Counted from the stretch's first letter, positions 1 through 5,867 are shown. The stretch: DNA of 6,367 bases from Acetatifactor sp. (GCA_024699575.1 JAILPF010000312.1:1-6367); one strand, 5' to 3'. Program-made: numbers and translations. The notes: a model not told the origin generated them from the sequence alone.

Positions 1-56
1 CACCTATTCGCCCTGTGATGCGGGAATATATTGCGCACAGGAGGAATGAACTTTGA
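1..56 (+). CDS. 3' end of an unidentified upstream gene (partial)
   Basis: Reading from base 3, an open frame runs off the left edge and ends at the TGA at 54-56, giving the C-terminal residues PIRPVMREYIAHRRNEL. The stop shares four bases (TTGA) with the TTG start of folC, the classic arrangement for translational coupling. The tail is basic and looks like a genuine protein end, whereas the other two frames stop earlier (16-18 and 47-49). Seventeen residues are too few to name a family, so the function is unknown. The call rests on the overlap geometry and is moderately uncertain. Confidence 0.5.
   Translation, partial: PIRPVMREYIAHRRNEL
39..44 (+). promoter_or_regulatory. Ribosome binding site deciding the folC TTG start
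   Basis: AGGAGG lies 8 bases before the TTG at 53. The next in-frame candidate, ATG at 62, would be 17 bases away, which is too far. The ATG at 46 is out of frame and opens only a short frame. The TTG is therefore the best start. Confidence 0.7.
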
Positions 57-1411
57 AAAAAATGCTGATTACAACATTTGAGGATGCGGTGAATTATCTT
101 TATAATGTTCCTCGATTTACCAATAAAAATTCTATGGAAGATACCAAAACATTTCTCCATAAACTTGGAGATCCGGACAGGAAGATGAGAATTATTCATG
201 TGGCGGGCACAAATGGTAAAGGTTCTGTGTGTGCATATATTCGCTCGATTCTGGAGACGGCCGGATATACCACGGCGGTCTTTACTTCCCCCCACCTTGT
301 GGATATCAGAGAACGATTTGTGGTAGAAGGAAGGATGGTCGACCGGGAAGAATTCCTGGAGAAATTTCTTGAGATTTATGAGATGCTTGACTGGAATGCA
401 ATAGAGAGCGGTGCGGGTTATCATCCAACATTTTTTGAGTACCTTTTTTTCATGGGTATGCTAATTTTTGCAGAGCATAAAACAGACTTTTGCATTCTGG
501 AGACAGGATTGGGCGGAAGACTGGATGCAACCAACGCAGTGACCCAAAAAGAACTTGCTGTCATTACCAGAATCAGTCTGGAACATGTGCAGTACCTTGG
601 GAATACGATTGCTAAAATAGCAGGGGAGAAGGCAGGCATCATGCAGGAAGGAACGCCGGTTGTGTATGCAGATGTGGAGCCCGATGCTACAGCTGTTTTT
701 GCGAGAAAAGCGGAAGAACTTGGAATATTGTCAGACTGTGTGTCGAAAAAGGAGTATGACTTCTTAGATTTTCATAACAAAAACATTGATTTTTCTCTGC
801 ATACTAGGTATTATGGTTATGTTAGGCTTACTCTACAGACTTTAGCCAGATATCAGATGGAAAATGCGGCATTGGCCGTTAGGGCTGTTGAGGTACTGGA
901 TAAAGGCAGAACTATTACAAAAGAACAGATTGCGGATGGTGTGAAAGCATGCATCTGGCAGGGACGAATGGAAGAAATCTTCCCGGATGTTTATGTGGAC
1001 GGAGCACACAATGAAGATGGAATCAGAGCGTTTTTGGATTCTGTGAAAGAAGATGGTCACGAAGGAGTTCGAACACTTCTGTTCGGTGTGGTTGATGACA
1101 AGGATTACACGAAGATGATCAGGGAGTTGATAAGCTCCGGGCTCTTCTCAAAAATTGCGTTAACTCCGCTTCATACTACAAGAGGAGTTCCGGTGGAGAA
1201 GCTTGAGGAATTATTAAATCAGAATAAGCATATGGATAAAGAGCAGACTGTCAAAAGCACAGAAATATTTGACGGTGTAGAGACAGCTCTGAGAGCACTT
1301 TGCTTTGAACAGCAGAAGGATGAACGCATTTATGTTGCAGGAAGCCTGTATCTGGTCGGTGAGGTAAAGGAATGGTCAGAGCACATAAAGGAGTCGCAAA
1401 AACATGATTAA
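53..1411 (+). CDS. folC: Folylpolyglutamate synthase / dihydrofolate synthase family protein
   Basis: This cytoplasmic Mur-ligase-type enzyme adds glutamate to folates with ATP; many bacterial members also make dihydrofolate from dihydropteroate. It is 452 residues, a normal length for the family. Visible motifs are the P-loop GTNGKGS at residues 52-58, TSPHL at 78-82, ETGLGGRLDATN at 150-161, the EKAGI segment at 192-196 with the lysine that is carbamylated in relatives (K193), the metal-site histidine H178, the VDGAHN motif of the C-terminal domain at 315-320, and YVAGSLYLVGEV near the end. Residue 177 is Glu where the family usually has Asp before the His. The start is TTG with a good ribosome binding site; it overlaps the preceding stop by four bases and the next gene by eight, suggesting an operon. 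The sequence does not show whether it has the synthase activity on dihydropteroate, so the bifunctional assignment is an inference. Confidence 0.95.
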   Translation: MKKMLITTFEDAVNYLYNVPRFTNKNSMEDTKTFLHKLGDPDRKMRIIHVAGTNGKGSVCAYIRSILETAGYTTAVFTSPHLVDIRERFVVEGRMVDREEFLEKFLEIYEMLDWNAIESGAGYHPTFFEYLFFMGMLIFAEHKTDFCILETGLGGRLDATNAVTQKELAVITRISLEHVQYLGNTIAKIAGEKAGIMQEGTPVVYADVEPDATAVFARKAEELGILSDCVSKKEYDFLDFHNKNIDFSLHTRYYGYVRLTLQTLARYQMENAALAVRAVEVLDKGRTITKEQIADGVKACIWQGRMEEIFPDVYVDGAHNEDGIRAFLDSVKEDGHEGVRTLLFGVVDDKDYTKMIRELISSGLFSKIALTPLHTTRGVPVEKLEELLNQNKHMDKEQTVKSTEIFDGVETALRALCFEQQKDERIYVAGSLYLVGEVKEWSEHIKESQKHD

Positions 1412-1556
1412 TTTTGAGGAAGAACTGAAGAAATTTCATCCCAGCCTTGAAGTTGAGGATGCTGAAGAGGCGATTTACAATCAGGATCTTACAGATATGG
1501 CTGATCTTTTGGTAAAAATGATAAAAGAATCTGAGGATAAACAGGGCGAACAGTAG
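1404..1556 (+). CDS. Small acidic protein of unknown function, 50 residues
   Basis: ATG at 1404 opens a 50-codon frame ending in TAG at 1554-1556. AAAGGAG at 1387-1393 lies 10 bases upstream, inside the folC end, and the gene overlaps folC by eight bases. Its stop codon runs into the AGGAGG that serves the next gene. The product starts MINFEEELKKFHPSLEVEDA and ends ESEDKQGEQ. It is rich in Glu and Asp, has no cysteine, signal peptide or membrane segment, and is probably helical. Packing between two cotranscribed genes, each start with its own ribosome binding site, supports it as a real gene. I do not recognise a named family. Its place suggests co-expression with folC and the zinc-ribbon/TPR protein, nothing more specific. 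Confidence 0.75.
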   Translation: MINFEEELKKFHPSLEVEDAEEAIYNQDLTDMADLLVKMIKESEDKQGEQ

Positions 1557-1566
1557 GAGGAAAAAC

Positions 1567-2985
1567 ATGTTTTGTTATAACTGTGGTTGTCATTTGTCAG
1601 AACATGATTTTTGTACGGCCTGTGGCGCAGATGTGTCCCTCTACAAGAAAATCATGTATGTCTCCAACAGATTCTATAATGATGGTTTAGAAAAAGCCGC
1701 TGTCCGGGATTTGTCAGGAGCAGTAAACAGTTTACGTCAGAGTTTAAAATTTAACAAAAATAATATCGATGCGAGGAACCTGCTGGGGCTGGTCTATTTT
1801 GAGATGGGCGAGGTTGTTGCGGCTTTAAGCGAATGGGTTATCAGTAAAAATATGAGGTCCGACAAGAATATTGCGGATGATTATATCAACATGATTCAGT
1901 CTAATCCCACCCGTCTGGATTCCATCAATCAGACAATCAAAAAATACAATCAGGCACTGGTTTATTGTTTGCAGGATAGCAAGGATCTTGCTGTTATTCA
2001 ACTGAAAAAGGTATTGTCCTTAAATCCCAAATTTATACGTGCACATCAGCTTCTGGCTTTATTGTATATGGATGCTGAGGACTGGGACCATGCGCAGAGA
2101 GAACTGAAAAAATGTGAAAACATTGACAGAAATAATACCTTAACACTTCGTTATTCCAAGGAAGTGGAGCAGATGTTAGCACCGGAGGATGGAACCAAAC
2201 AGACTCCGAAGCACAAAAAGGATGATGTAGTACGCTACCAGAGAGACAACGAAGTCATCATTCAGCCGCTCAATGTAAAAGAACAGAAAAATAGTGGTGC
2301 ATCCACGTTGATTAACATTGGAATCGGTTTGGTAATCGGTCTTGCTGCAATGTATTTTTTGGTGGTACCTTCTATCATCTCTAATGCAAACAATGAGTCT
2401 CAGAAGACCATCAAAGATATCGGCAATCAGCTGGATGTAAAGACCTCTCGCATTCAGGAACTGGAGAGTGAACTGGATTCCATTAAGGCAGATAATGATT
2501 CTCTGCAGAAGGAACTGGAGGCATTTGTCGGAACAGATGGAACGATAAAGACGATGGACAGTTTGCTGGAGGCAGCGCAGAATTATCTTGATACAGAAGA
2601 TGCTGTATCTACGGCAGAATATCTGGAGACGATTGCAGAGGGTGTGAATCTTGAAGAGACCTCTGACAGTTTCAAAGGGCTGTACAACATTCTGGTTCAA
2701 AAGATTGGACCTACAGTATCAGCAACCTATTACTCGACAGGCTATAGCGCGTATAAGGATGAGGACTATCAGACTGCAATTGTCAATTTAAAAAAGGCAG
2801 TTTTCTATGATGCCAAAAACGGTGATGCACTTTATAATCTGGGTAATGCATATCGTATGTCTGAGAATGCACAAGAGGCGATTCCAATTTACCAGAAGGT
2901 GGTAGAGAATTTCCCGGGAACAGAAAAAGCCAGAAAGTCTCAACAGTATCTGGATCAATACGTGCAGCAGAATGCAGCAAACTGA
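1567..2985 (+). CDS. Zinc-ribbon, TPR-repeat single-pass membrane protein
   Basis: The 472-residue protein has a clear modular layout. Residues 3-19 form a zinc ribbon (C3-x2-C6, C16-x2-C19). About four TPR-like helical repeats lie at roughly 36-100 and 123-190. A basic linker leads to one membrane helix at about 246-272. A coiled coil follows at about 275-320, then two good TPR repeats at about 387-454 (GYSAYKDEDYQTAIVNLKKA and ALYNLGNAYRMSENAQEAIP regions). The positive charge before the helix predicts the zinc ribbon and first TPR set inside the cell, with the coiled coil and last TPR set outside. TPR domains bind proteins, so a scaffold or envelope-complex role is likely, but no catalytic motif is seen and the partner is unknown. 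The ATG at 1567 has AGGAGG six bases upstream. It is the last gene before the terminator at 3006-3040 and probably shares a transcript with folC and the 50-codon gene. Confidence 0.85.
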   Translation: MFCYNCGCHLSEHDFCTACGADVSLYKKIMYVSNRFYNDGLEKAAVRDLSGAVNSLRQSLKFNKNNIDARNLLGLVYFEMGEVVAALSEWVISKNMRSDKNIADDYINMIQSNPTRLDSINQTIKKYNQALVYCLQDSKDLAVIQLKKVLSLNPKFIRAHQLLALLYMDAEDWDHAQRELKKCENIDRNNTLTLRYSKEVEQMLAPEDGTKQTPKHKKDDVVRYQRDNEVIIQPLNVKEQKNSGASTLINIGIGLVIGLAAMYFLVVPSIISNANNESQKTIKDIGNQLDVKTSRIQELESELDSIKADNDSLQKELEAFVGTDGTIKTMDSLLEAAQNYLDTEDAVSTAEYLETIAEGVNLEETSDSFKGLYNILVQKIGPTVSATYYSTGYSAYKDEDYQTAIVNLKKAVFYDAKNGDALYNLGNAYRMSENAQEAIPIYQKVVENFPGTEKARKSQQYLDQYVQQNAAN

Positions 2986-3005
2986 TAAATGAAAAAATAC
3001 GAAGG

Positions 3006-3040
3006 AAAAGACTTGCGGAAAGCGTCCGTAGGTCTTTTTT
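3006..3040 (+). terminator. Strong intrinsic terminator after the zinc-ribbon/TPR gene
   Basis: The 14-base arms at 3006-3019 and 3025-3038 pair along their full length, with two G-U pairs, around the loop AAGCG. The right arm runs into six T residues ending at 3040. It lies 20 bases after the TGA of the TPR gene and only 27 bases before the spoIIAA start. The left arm begins with AAAA, so the structure may also terminate weakly in the other direction. Confidence 0.9.
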
Positions 3041-3054
3041 ATTTTCTGAAATGT

Positions 3055-3061
3055 GGAGGAG
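3055..3061 (+). promoter_or_regulatory. Ribosome binding site deciding the spoIIAA start
   Basis: GGAGGAG lies six bases before the ATG at 3068. An in-frame GTG at 3053 overlaps this site and has no ribosome binding site of its own, so the ATG is the start. Confidence 0.85.
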
Positions 3062-3067
3062 AACAAA

Positions 3068-3376
3068 ATGGAAGAGTTTCAGGTGATTGATAACTGTCTG
3101 ATGATTAAACTCCCGGAGGAAGTGGATCATCACAGAGCAGATTACATCTGCCGTAATGCGGACAGACTTTTGATACGTGATGATGTTATGCATGTTGTTT
3201 TTGACTTTGAAGAGACTAAGTTCATGGATTCTTCCGGCATAGGTATTATCATGGGAAGATATCGGAAAATATCTTGTTTCGGAGGGCGTGTGTATGCAAT
3301 TCATGCAGACGAGAGGATTCAAAAAATTTTAAAATTATCCGGGCTTACACAGGTTTTGGAGGTGCTGTATGACTGA
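3068..3376 (+). CDS. spoIIAA: Anti-sigma F factor antagonist SpoIIAA
   Basis: This is a STAS-domain anti-anti-sigma factor of 102 residues. In sporulation the dephosphorylated form binds SpoIIAB and releases SigF in the forespore; SpoIIAB inactivates it by phosphorylation and SpoIIE reactivates it. The phospho-acceptor motif FMDSSGIGIIMGRY starts at residue 52, and S55 corresponds to the B. subtilis acceptor Ser58. The EEVDHHRA stretch near residue 17 matches the ELDHHTA region of the family. The protein is shorter than the B. subtilis one (about 117 residues as I recall) because it stops soon after the last conserved segment. It overlaps spoIIAB by eight bases, which favours coupled translation of these two partners. 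Neighbouring spoIIAB and sigF make the assignment firm. Confidence 0.96.
   Translation: MEEFQVIDNCLMIKLPEEVDHHRADYICRNADRLLIRDDVMHVVFDFEETKFMDSSGIGIIMGRYRKISCFGGRVYAIHADERIQKILKLSGLTQVLEVLYD
3358..3364 (+). promoter_or_regulatory. Ribosome binding site for the upstream spoIIAB start
   Basis: GGAGGTG inside the last codons of spoIIAA lies four bases before the ATG at 3369 (six from the GGAGG core). A second GGAGG at 3389-3393 is 14 bases from the internal ATG at 3408, which is long. Ribosome-site spacing therefore favours 3369, while homology favours 3408. Confidence 0.6.
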
Positions 3377-3902
3377 ATGCAGGAATTTGGAGGAAAGAAG
3401 AAGCAAAATGAAAAATGAGATGGAGATTTTGTTTGATGCAGTTTCTTGCAATGAGAGCTTTGCCAGAGTTGCGGTGGCTGCCTTTGTGACACATTTGAAT
3501 CCTACATTAGAGGAACTGGCGGATATTAAAACAGCAGTATCAGAGGCTGTAACCAATGCAATTATTCATGGATATGAAAACTATCACGGCTACAGTGGCC
3601 GGGGGGAGAGTCAGCCGGCCTGGTGCGAAGTACATCCGGGTAAAGTCAGACTACATTGTCTACTAAAAGAGGACATGCTACATATCGAAATTTCCGATAA
3701 AGGAAAAGGCATAGACAATATTAATCTTGCAATGGAACCATTGTATACCACAAAGCCGGAACTGAACCGGTCCGGTATGGGCTTTGCTTTCATGGAGGCT
3801 TTTATGGATGAACTTGCAGTGGAAAGTACTCCGGGAGTCGGGACAACTGTACGAATGTGTAAAAAAATGAATGCAGGTGCATGGATTAAAGATGAGGATT
3901 AA
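3369..3902 (+). CDS. spoIIAB: Anti-sigma F factor / serine kinase SpoIIAB
   Basis: SpoIIAB is a GHKL-fold protein that holds SigF inactive and uses ATP to phosphorylate SpoIIAA. The N-box SEAVTNAIIHGYE (residues 58-70) has the catalytic E59 and Mg-binding N63. The G1 box ISDKGKGI is at 108-115 and the ATP-lid region TTKPELNRSGMGF at 127-139. NESFARV at 28-34 matches the family's N-terminal segment. The B. subtilis protein begins MKNEM, which here is residue 14 (ATG at 3408), so the first 13 residues may be a genuine extension or a mis-chosen start. Between the N-box and the next strand, residues about 72-87 are an insertion of roughly 16 residues containing the unusual stretch SGRGESQPAWCE. 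The gene overlaps spoIIAA by eight bases and ends three bases before sigF, consistent with one operon. Confidence 0.95.
   Translation: MTECRNLEERRSKMKNEMEILFDAVSCNESFARVAVAAFVTHLNPTLEELADIKTAVSEAVTNAIIHGYENYHGYSGRGESQPAWCEVHPGKVRLHCLLKEDMLHIEISDKGKGIDNINLAMEPLYTTKPELNRSGMGFAFMEAFMDELAVESTPGVGTTVRMCKKMNAGAWIKDED
3597..3620. repeat. Short G+C-rich inverted repeat inside spoIIAB
   Basis: GGCCGG at 3597-3602 and CCGGCC at 3615-3620 form a perfect six-base inverted repeat around a 12-base spacer beginning GGGG. It falls inside the extra segment of spoIIAB and is much richer in G+C than the surrounding gene. No T run follows, so it is not a terminator. It may be chance or a trace of how the insertion arose. 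Confidence 0.5.
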
Positions 3903-3905
3903 TCC

Positions 3906-4670
3906 ATGGAAGATATATCAGTACTCATTCAAAAGTCACAGGACGGGGATAAAAAAGCCAGAGAGATACTGATAGAAAATAATTTGGGATTGGTGCATCA
4001 CATTGTGAAGCGTTTTTTGGGAAGAGGGCATGATATAGAAGATTTATTTCAAATAGGAGTGATTGGTTTAATGAAATCGATAGACCATTTTGATTTGAAG
4101 CAGCAAGTGAAATTTTCCACCTATGCGGTTCCGATGATTACCGGGGAGATTCGCAGATTTTTGCGGGATGATGGTCCGGTGAAGGTCTCGAGGTCTATCA
4201 AAGAGAATGGATGGAAAGTAAACGCAGCAAGAAAACGTTTGTTGACAGAGTTGAAAAGGGAGCCTACGTTGGAGGAAATTTCAGGAGCGTGTGAGTTGAG
4301 ACGGGAGGATGTCATTGTGGCAATGGAGGCATCTTGTGAGGTGGAGTCTTTGTATAATGCGGTCACTCAATCAGACGGGAGTGAACTATTTCTGGTAGAC
4401 AGAGTGGTGATGGGAGAACAGGGGATTGGGAGTAGCTTTGAAGGTGCCACTGCCGGCAAGGAAAATTACACCGAGGAAAAGGTAATCAACCATCTGCTGC
4501 TCGAGCAATTATTGAATCGCTTGGAAGAAAGGGAAAGGTTTCTGATACAAATGAGATACTTCCAAAACAAGACACAGGGGGAAGTGGCAAGAGTGATGGG
4601 AATCAGTCAGGTACAGGTCAGCCGCCTGGAGAAAAAGATATTACAACGATTGCGGGAACAGGTTTTGTAA
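3906..4670 (+). CDS. sigF: RNA polymerase sporulation sigma factor SigF
   Basis: This is the first forespore-specific sigma-70-family factor, held inactive by SpoIIAB. The 254 residues contain region 2 at about 20-90 (DLFQIGVIGLMKSID, FSTYAVPMITGEIRRFLRDDG), region 3 at about 95-165 (VKVSRSIKE opens it), and region 4 with the helix-turn-helix TQGEVARVMGISQVQVSRLE at 223-242. These segments match SigF more closely than SigG or SigE, and gene order agrees. Compared with B. subtilis SigF from memory, the N-terminus lacks about 15 residues, and the linker between regions 3 and 4 (about 169-187) is longer by about 18 residues. The ATG at 3906 follows spoIIAB by three bases, with GAGG eight bases upstream. 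No terminator is seen after the gene, so transcription may continue into the GH25 gene. Confidence 0.96.
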   Translation: MEDISVLIQKSQDGDKKAREILIENNLGLVHHIVKRFLGRGHDIEDLFQIGVIGLMKSIDHFDLKQQVKFSTYAVPMITGEIRRFLRDDGPVKVSRSIKENGWKVNAARKRLLTELKREPTLEEISGACELRREDVIVAMEASCEVESLYNAVTQSDGSELFLVDRVVMGEQGIGSSFEGATAGKENYTEEKVINHLLLEQLLNRLEERERFLIQMRYFQNKTQGEVARVMGISQVQVSRLEKKILQRLREQVL

Positions 4671-4739
4671 TTTTTGAATTTGGACTTTCTTTTCTATGGA
4701 TTATCCGTTATCATGAAGGTGATATAGTTGACGATGAGC

Positions 4740-4744
4740 GGAGG
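4740..4744 (+). promoter_or_regulatory. Ribosome binding site deciding the GH25 gene start
   Basis: GGAGG lies seven bases before the ATG at 4752. The earlier in-frame TTG (4728) and ATG (4734) lack a comparable site and would place this GGAGG inside the coding region. The ATG at 4752 also puts a basic MRKRGK segment directly before the membrane helix. Confidence 0.8.
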
Positions 4745-4751
4745 TAACAGA

Positions 4752-5786
4752 ATGAGAAAACGCGGAAAAGCTCATTTTTGGGTAATTATGGAATTTGCGA
4801 TAGCATTGGTAATGCTCACGGTATTGGTGGGAATTTTACTGGTGCGCAGAGCGGAAAAGCAAAAAGCTGTGGAGGCATCTGCGCCGGTGATGTACAGCCA
4901 GGAGGAAGTGGATGCACTTCTTGTAAGGGTTAAGGAAGAAACCACGGACGAGATAAAACAAGAGCTATTGGGTGAAATCAGCAAACAGCTGGCGGATGGC
5001 CAGACAGTGGTGGAAACACTCAGACCACTCTATCCCAATCAACTTGTGGTTGTCAGTAATGGCAGATTCCATTTTGTCCCTATTCGTGATGACTTAAAGC
5101 ATAATTCCTATCAGAAGGATGAATTTACCCTTTTGGAAAACGGTGAGTGGCAATATCAGAATGACGGACAGATACAGTCCCATAAGGGTGTGGATGTATC
5201 GAAATTTCAAGGCAGGATTGATTGGACCCAAGTGGCCGGCGACGGTGTGGAGTTCGCAATCATCCGTGTGGGATTACGTGGATACGGCAGCGGCAAACTG
5301 GTTGAGGATGAGTTCTTCGAACAGAACATAGAGGGCGCCCTCAGGGCGGGAATAAAAGTCGGAGTTTATTTTTACTCCCAGGCAATTACGGAAGAAGAAC
5401 TTTTAGAGGAGGCCAATTTCGTTTTGGAGAAGATAGCACCCTATCAGATTGAGTGTCCTGTTGTGTATGATGTGGAGAGAGTAGTTGGCGCGGATGGACG
5501 AATGAACGCGCTAAGTGTGGAGGAACGAACGAATCTGACATTGTTATTCTGCCGGAAGATTGCGGAGGCTGGATACCGGCCGATGATTTATCACAACATG
5601 GAAATGTCAGTTCTGATGTTAGATTTAGAGCAACTGGAAGATTATGGAAAATGGTTTGCATATTACAATTCCGACTTCTATTATCCCTATGCATATGATA
5701 TATGGCAGTATAGTGAGAAGGGTAAAGTAAATGGAATAGATGGGGATGTGGACTTGAATATCAGTTTTGGACCTATCTGGAATTAA
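4752..5786 (+). CDS. Membrane-anchored GH25 lysozyme-like protein
   Basis: The 344-residue protein has a basic N-terminus, one membrane helix at about 10-31 without a clear signal-peptidase site, a coiled-coil stalk at about 49-85, a short region I do not recognise (about 92-140), and a C-terminal GH25 domain from about 145 to 340. GH25 enzymes cut the beta-1,4 link between N-acetylmuramic acid and N-acetylglucosamine in peptidoglycan. Family marks are GVDVSKFQGRIDW from residue 146 with D148, VGVYFYSQA at 203-211, the catalytic-type YDVE motif at 239-242 (D240 and E242), DIWQYSEKGKVNGI from 316 and DVDLN at 332-336. The domain should face outward or, in a forespore, the intermembrane space. 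The gene follows sigF by 81 bases with no terminator and precedes spoVAB, so a sporulation role such as engulfment or cortex work is plausible but inferred. An ordinary wall-remodelling or lytic role remains possible. Confidence 0.9.
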   Translation: MRKRGKAHFWVIMEFAIALVMLTVLVGILLVRRAEKQKAVEASAPVMYSQEEVDALLVRVKEETTDEIKQELLGEISKQLADGQTVVETLRPLYPNQLVVVSNGRFHFVPIRDDLKHNSYQKDEFTLLENGEWQYQNDGQIQSHKGVDVSKFQGRIDWTQVAGDGVEFAIIRVGLRGYGSGKLVEDEFFEQNIEGALRAGIKVGVYFYSQAITEEELLEEANFVLEKIAPYQIECPVVYDVERVVGADGRMNALSVEERTNLTLLFCRKIAEAGYRPMIYHNMEMSVLMLDLEQLEDYGKWFAYYNSDFYYPYAYDIWQYSEKGKVNGIDGDVDLNISFGPIWN

Positions 5787-5867
5787 CAAGAGTATATTAG
5801 TTCATACTTTGGTTATACTTACATGGATGTTTAAGCTCGAATGTGTGCAGGATAACCGGAGGATGGA
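5787..5867 (+). other. A+T-rich spacer before spoVAB, possible control region
   Basis: This 81-base gap separates the GH25 gene from spoVAB. It has no T-tailed hairpin. ATACTT occurs twice (5804-5809 and 5815-5820), eleven bases apart, and AGTATA at 5791-5796 is complementary to TATACT at 5814-5819. GTATA at 5792-5796 resembles a forespore sigma -35 element, but the sequence 17 bases further on (TATACTT) matches the SigG -10 poorly. The spoVA operon of B. subtilis is SigG-dependent, so a promoter here would make sense but is not shown. GGAGG at 5858-5862 is the spoVAB ribosome binding site. Confidence 0.35.

Noticed and set aside
741..747. TGTCGAA, a match to the core Spo0A box, within folC
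   Set aside because: It is deep inside a coding region, far from any start, and a seven-base match is expected by chance.
1251..1568. Minus-strand open frame of 105 codons over the folC end and the 50-codon gene
   Set aside because: Its Phe/Leu-rich translation is the expected antisense of Glu/Lys-rich coding sequence; the plus-strand genes explain the region.
2810..2838. ATGCCA, 17 bases, TATAAT: a SigA-like promoter near the end of the TPR gene
   Set aside because: The -35 matches only four of six bases and the site is within coding sequence upstream of a strong terminator, so a role for spoIIA is unsupported.
2904..2912. AGAGAATTT, a good match to the SigH -10 pattern
   Set aside because: No AGGA-type -35 element lies at the needed distance upstream, and the site is inside the TPR gene ahead of the terminator.
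3053..3067. In-frame GTG as the spoIIAA start
   Set aside because: It overlaps the ribosome binding site that serves the ATG at 3068, and homology does not need the five extra residues.
2176..3322. Long minus-strand open frames opposite the TPR gene and spoIIAA (up to 179 codons)
   Set aside because: They lie opposite well-supported genes, have no ribosome binding site of note, and their translations resemble no protein family.
5119..5331. Plus-strand open frame of 70 codons inside the GH25 gene
   Set aside because: It overlaps the GH25 domain in another frame and has no independent support.
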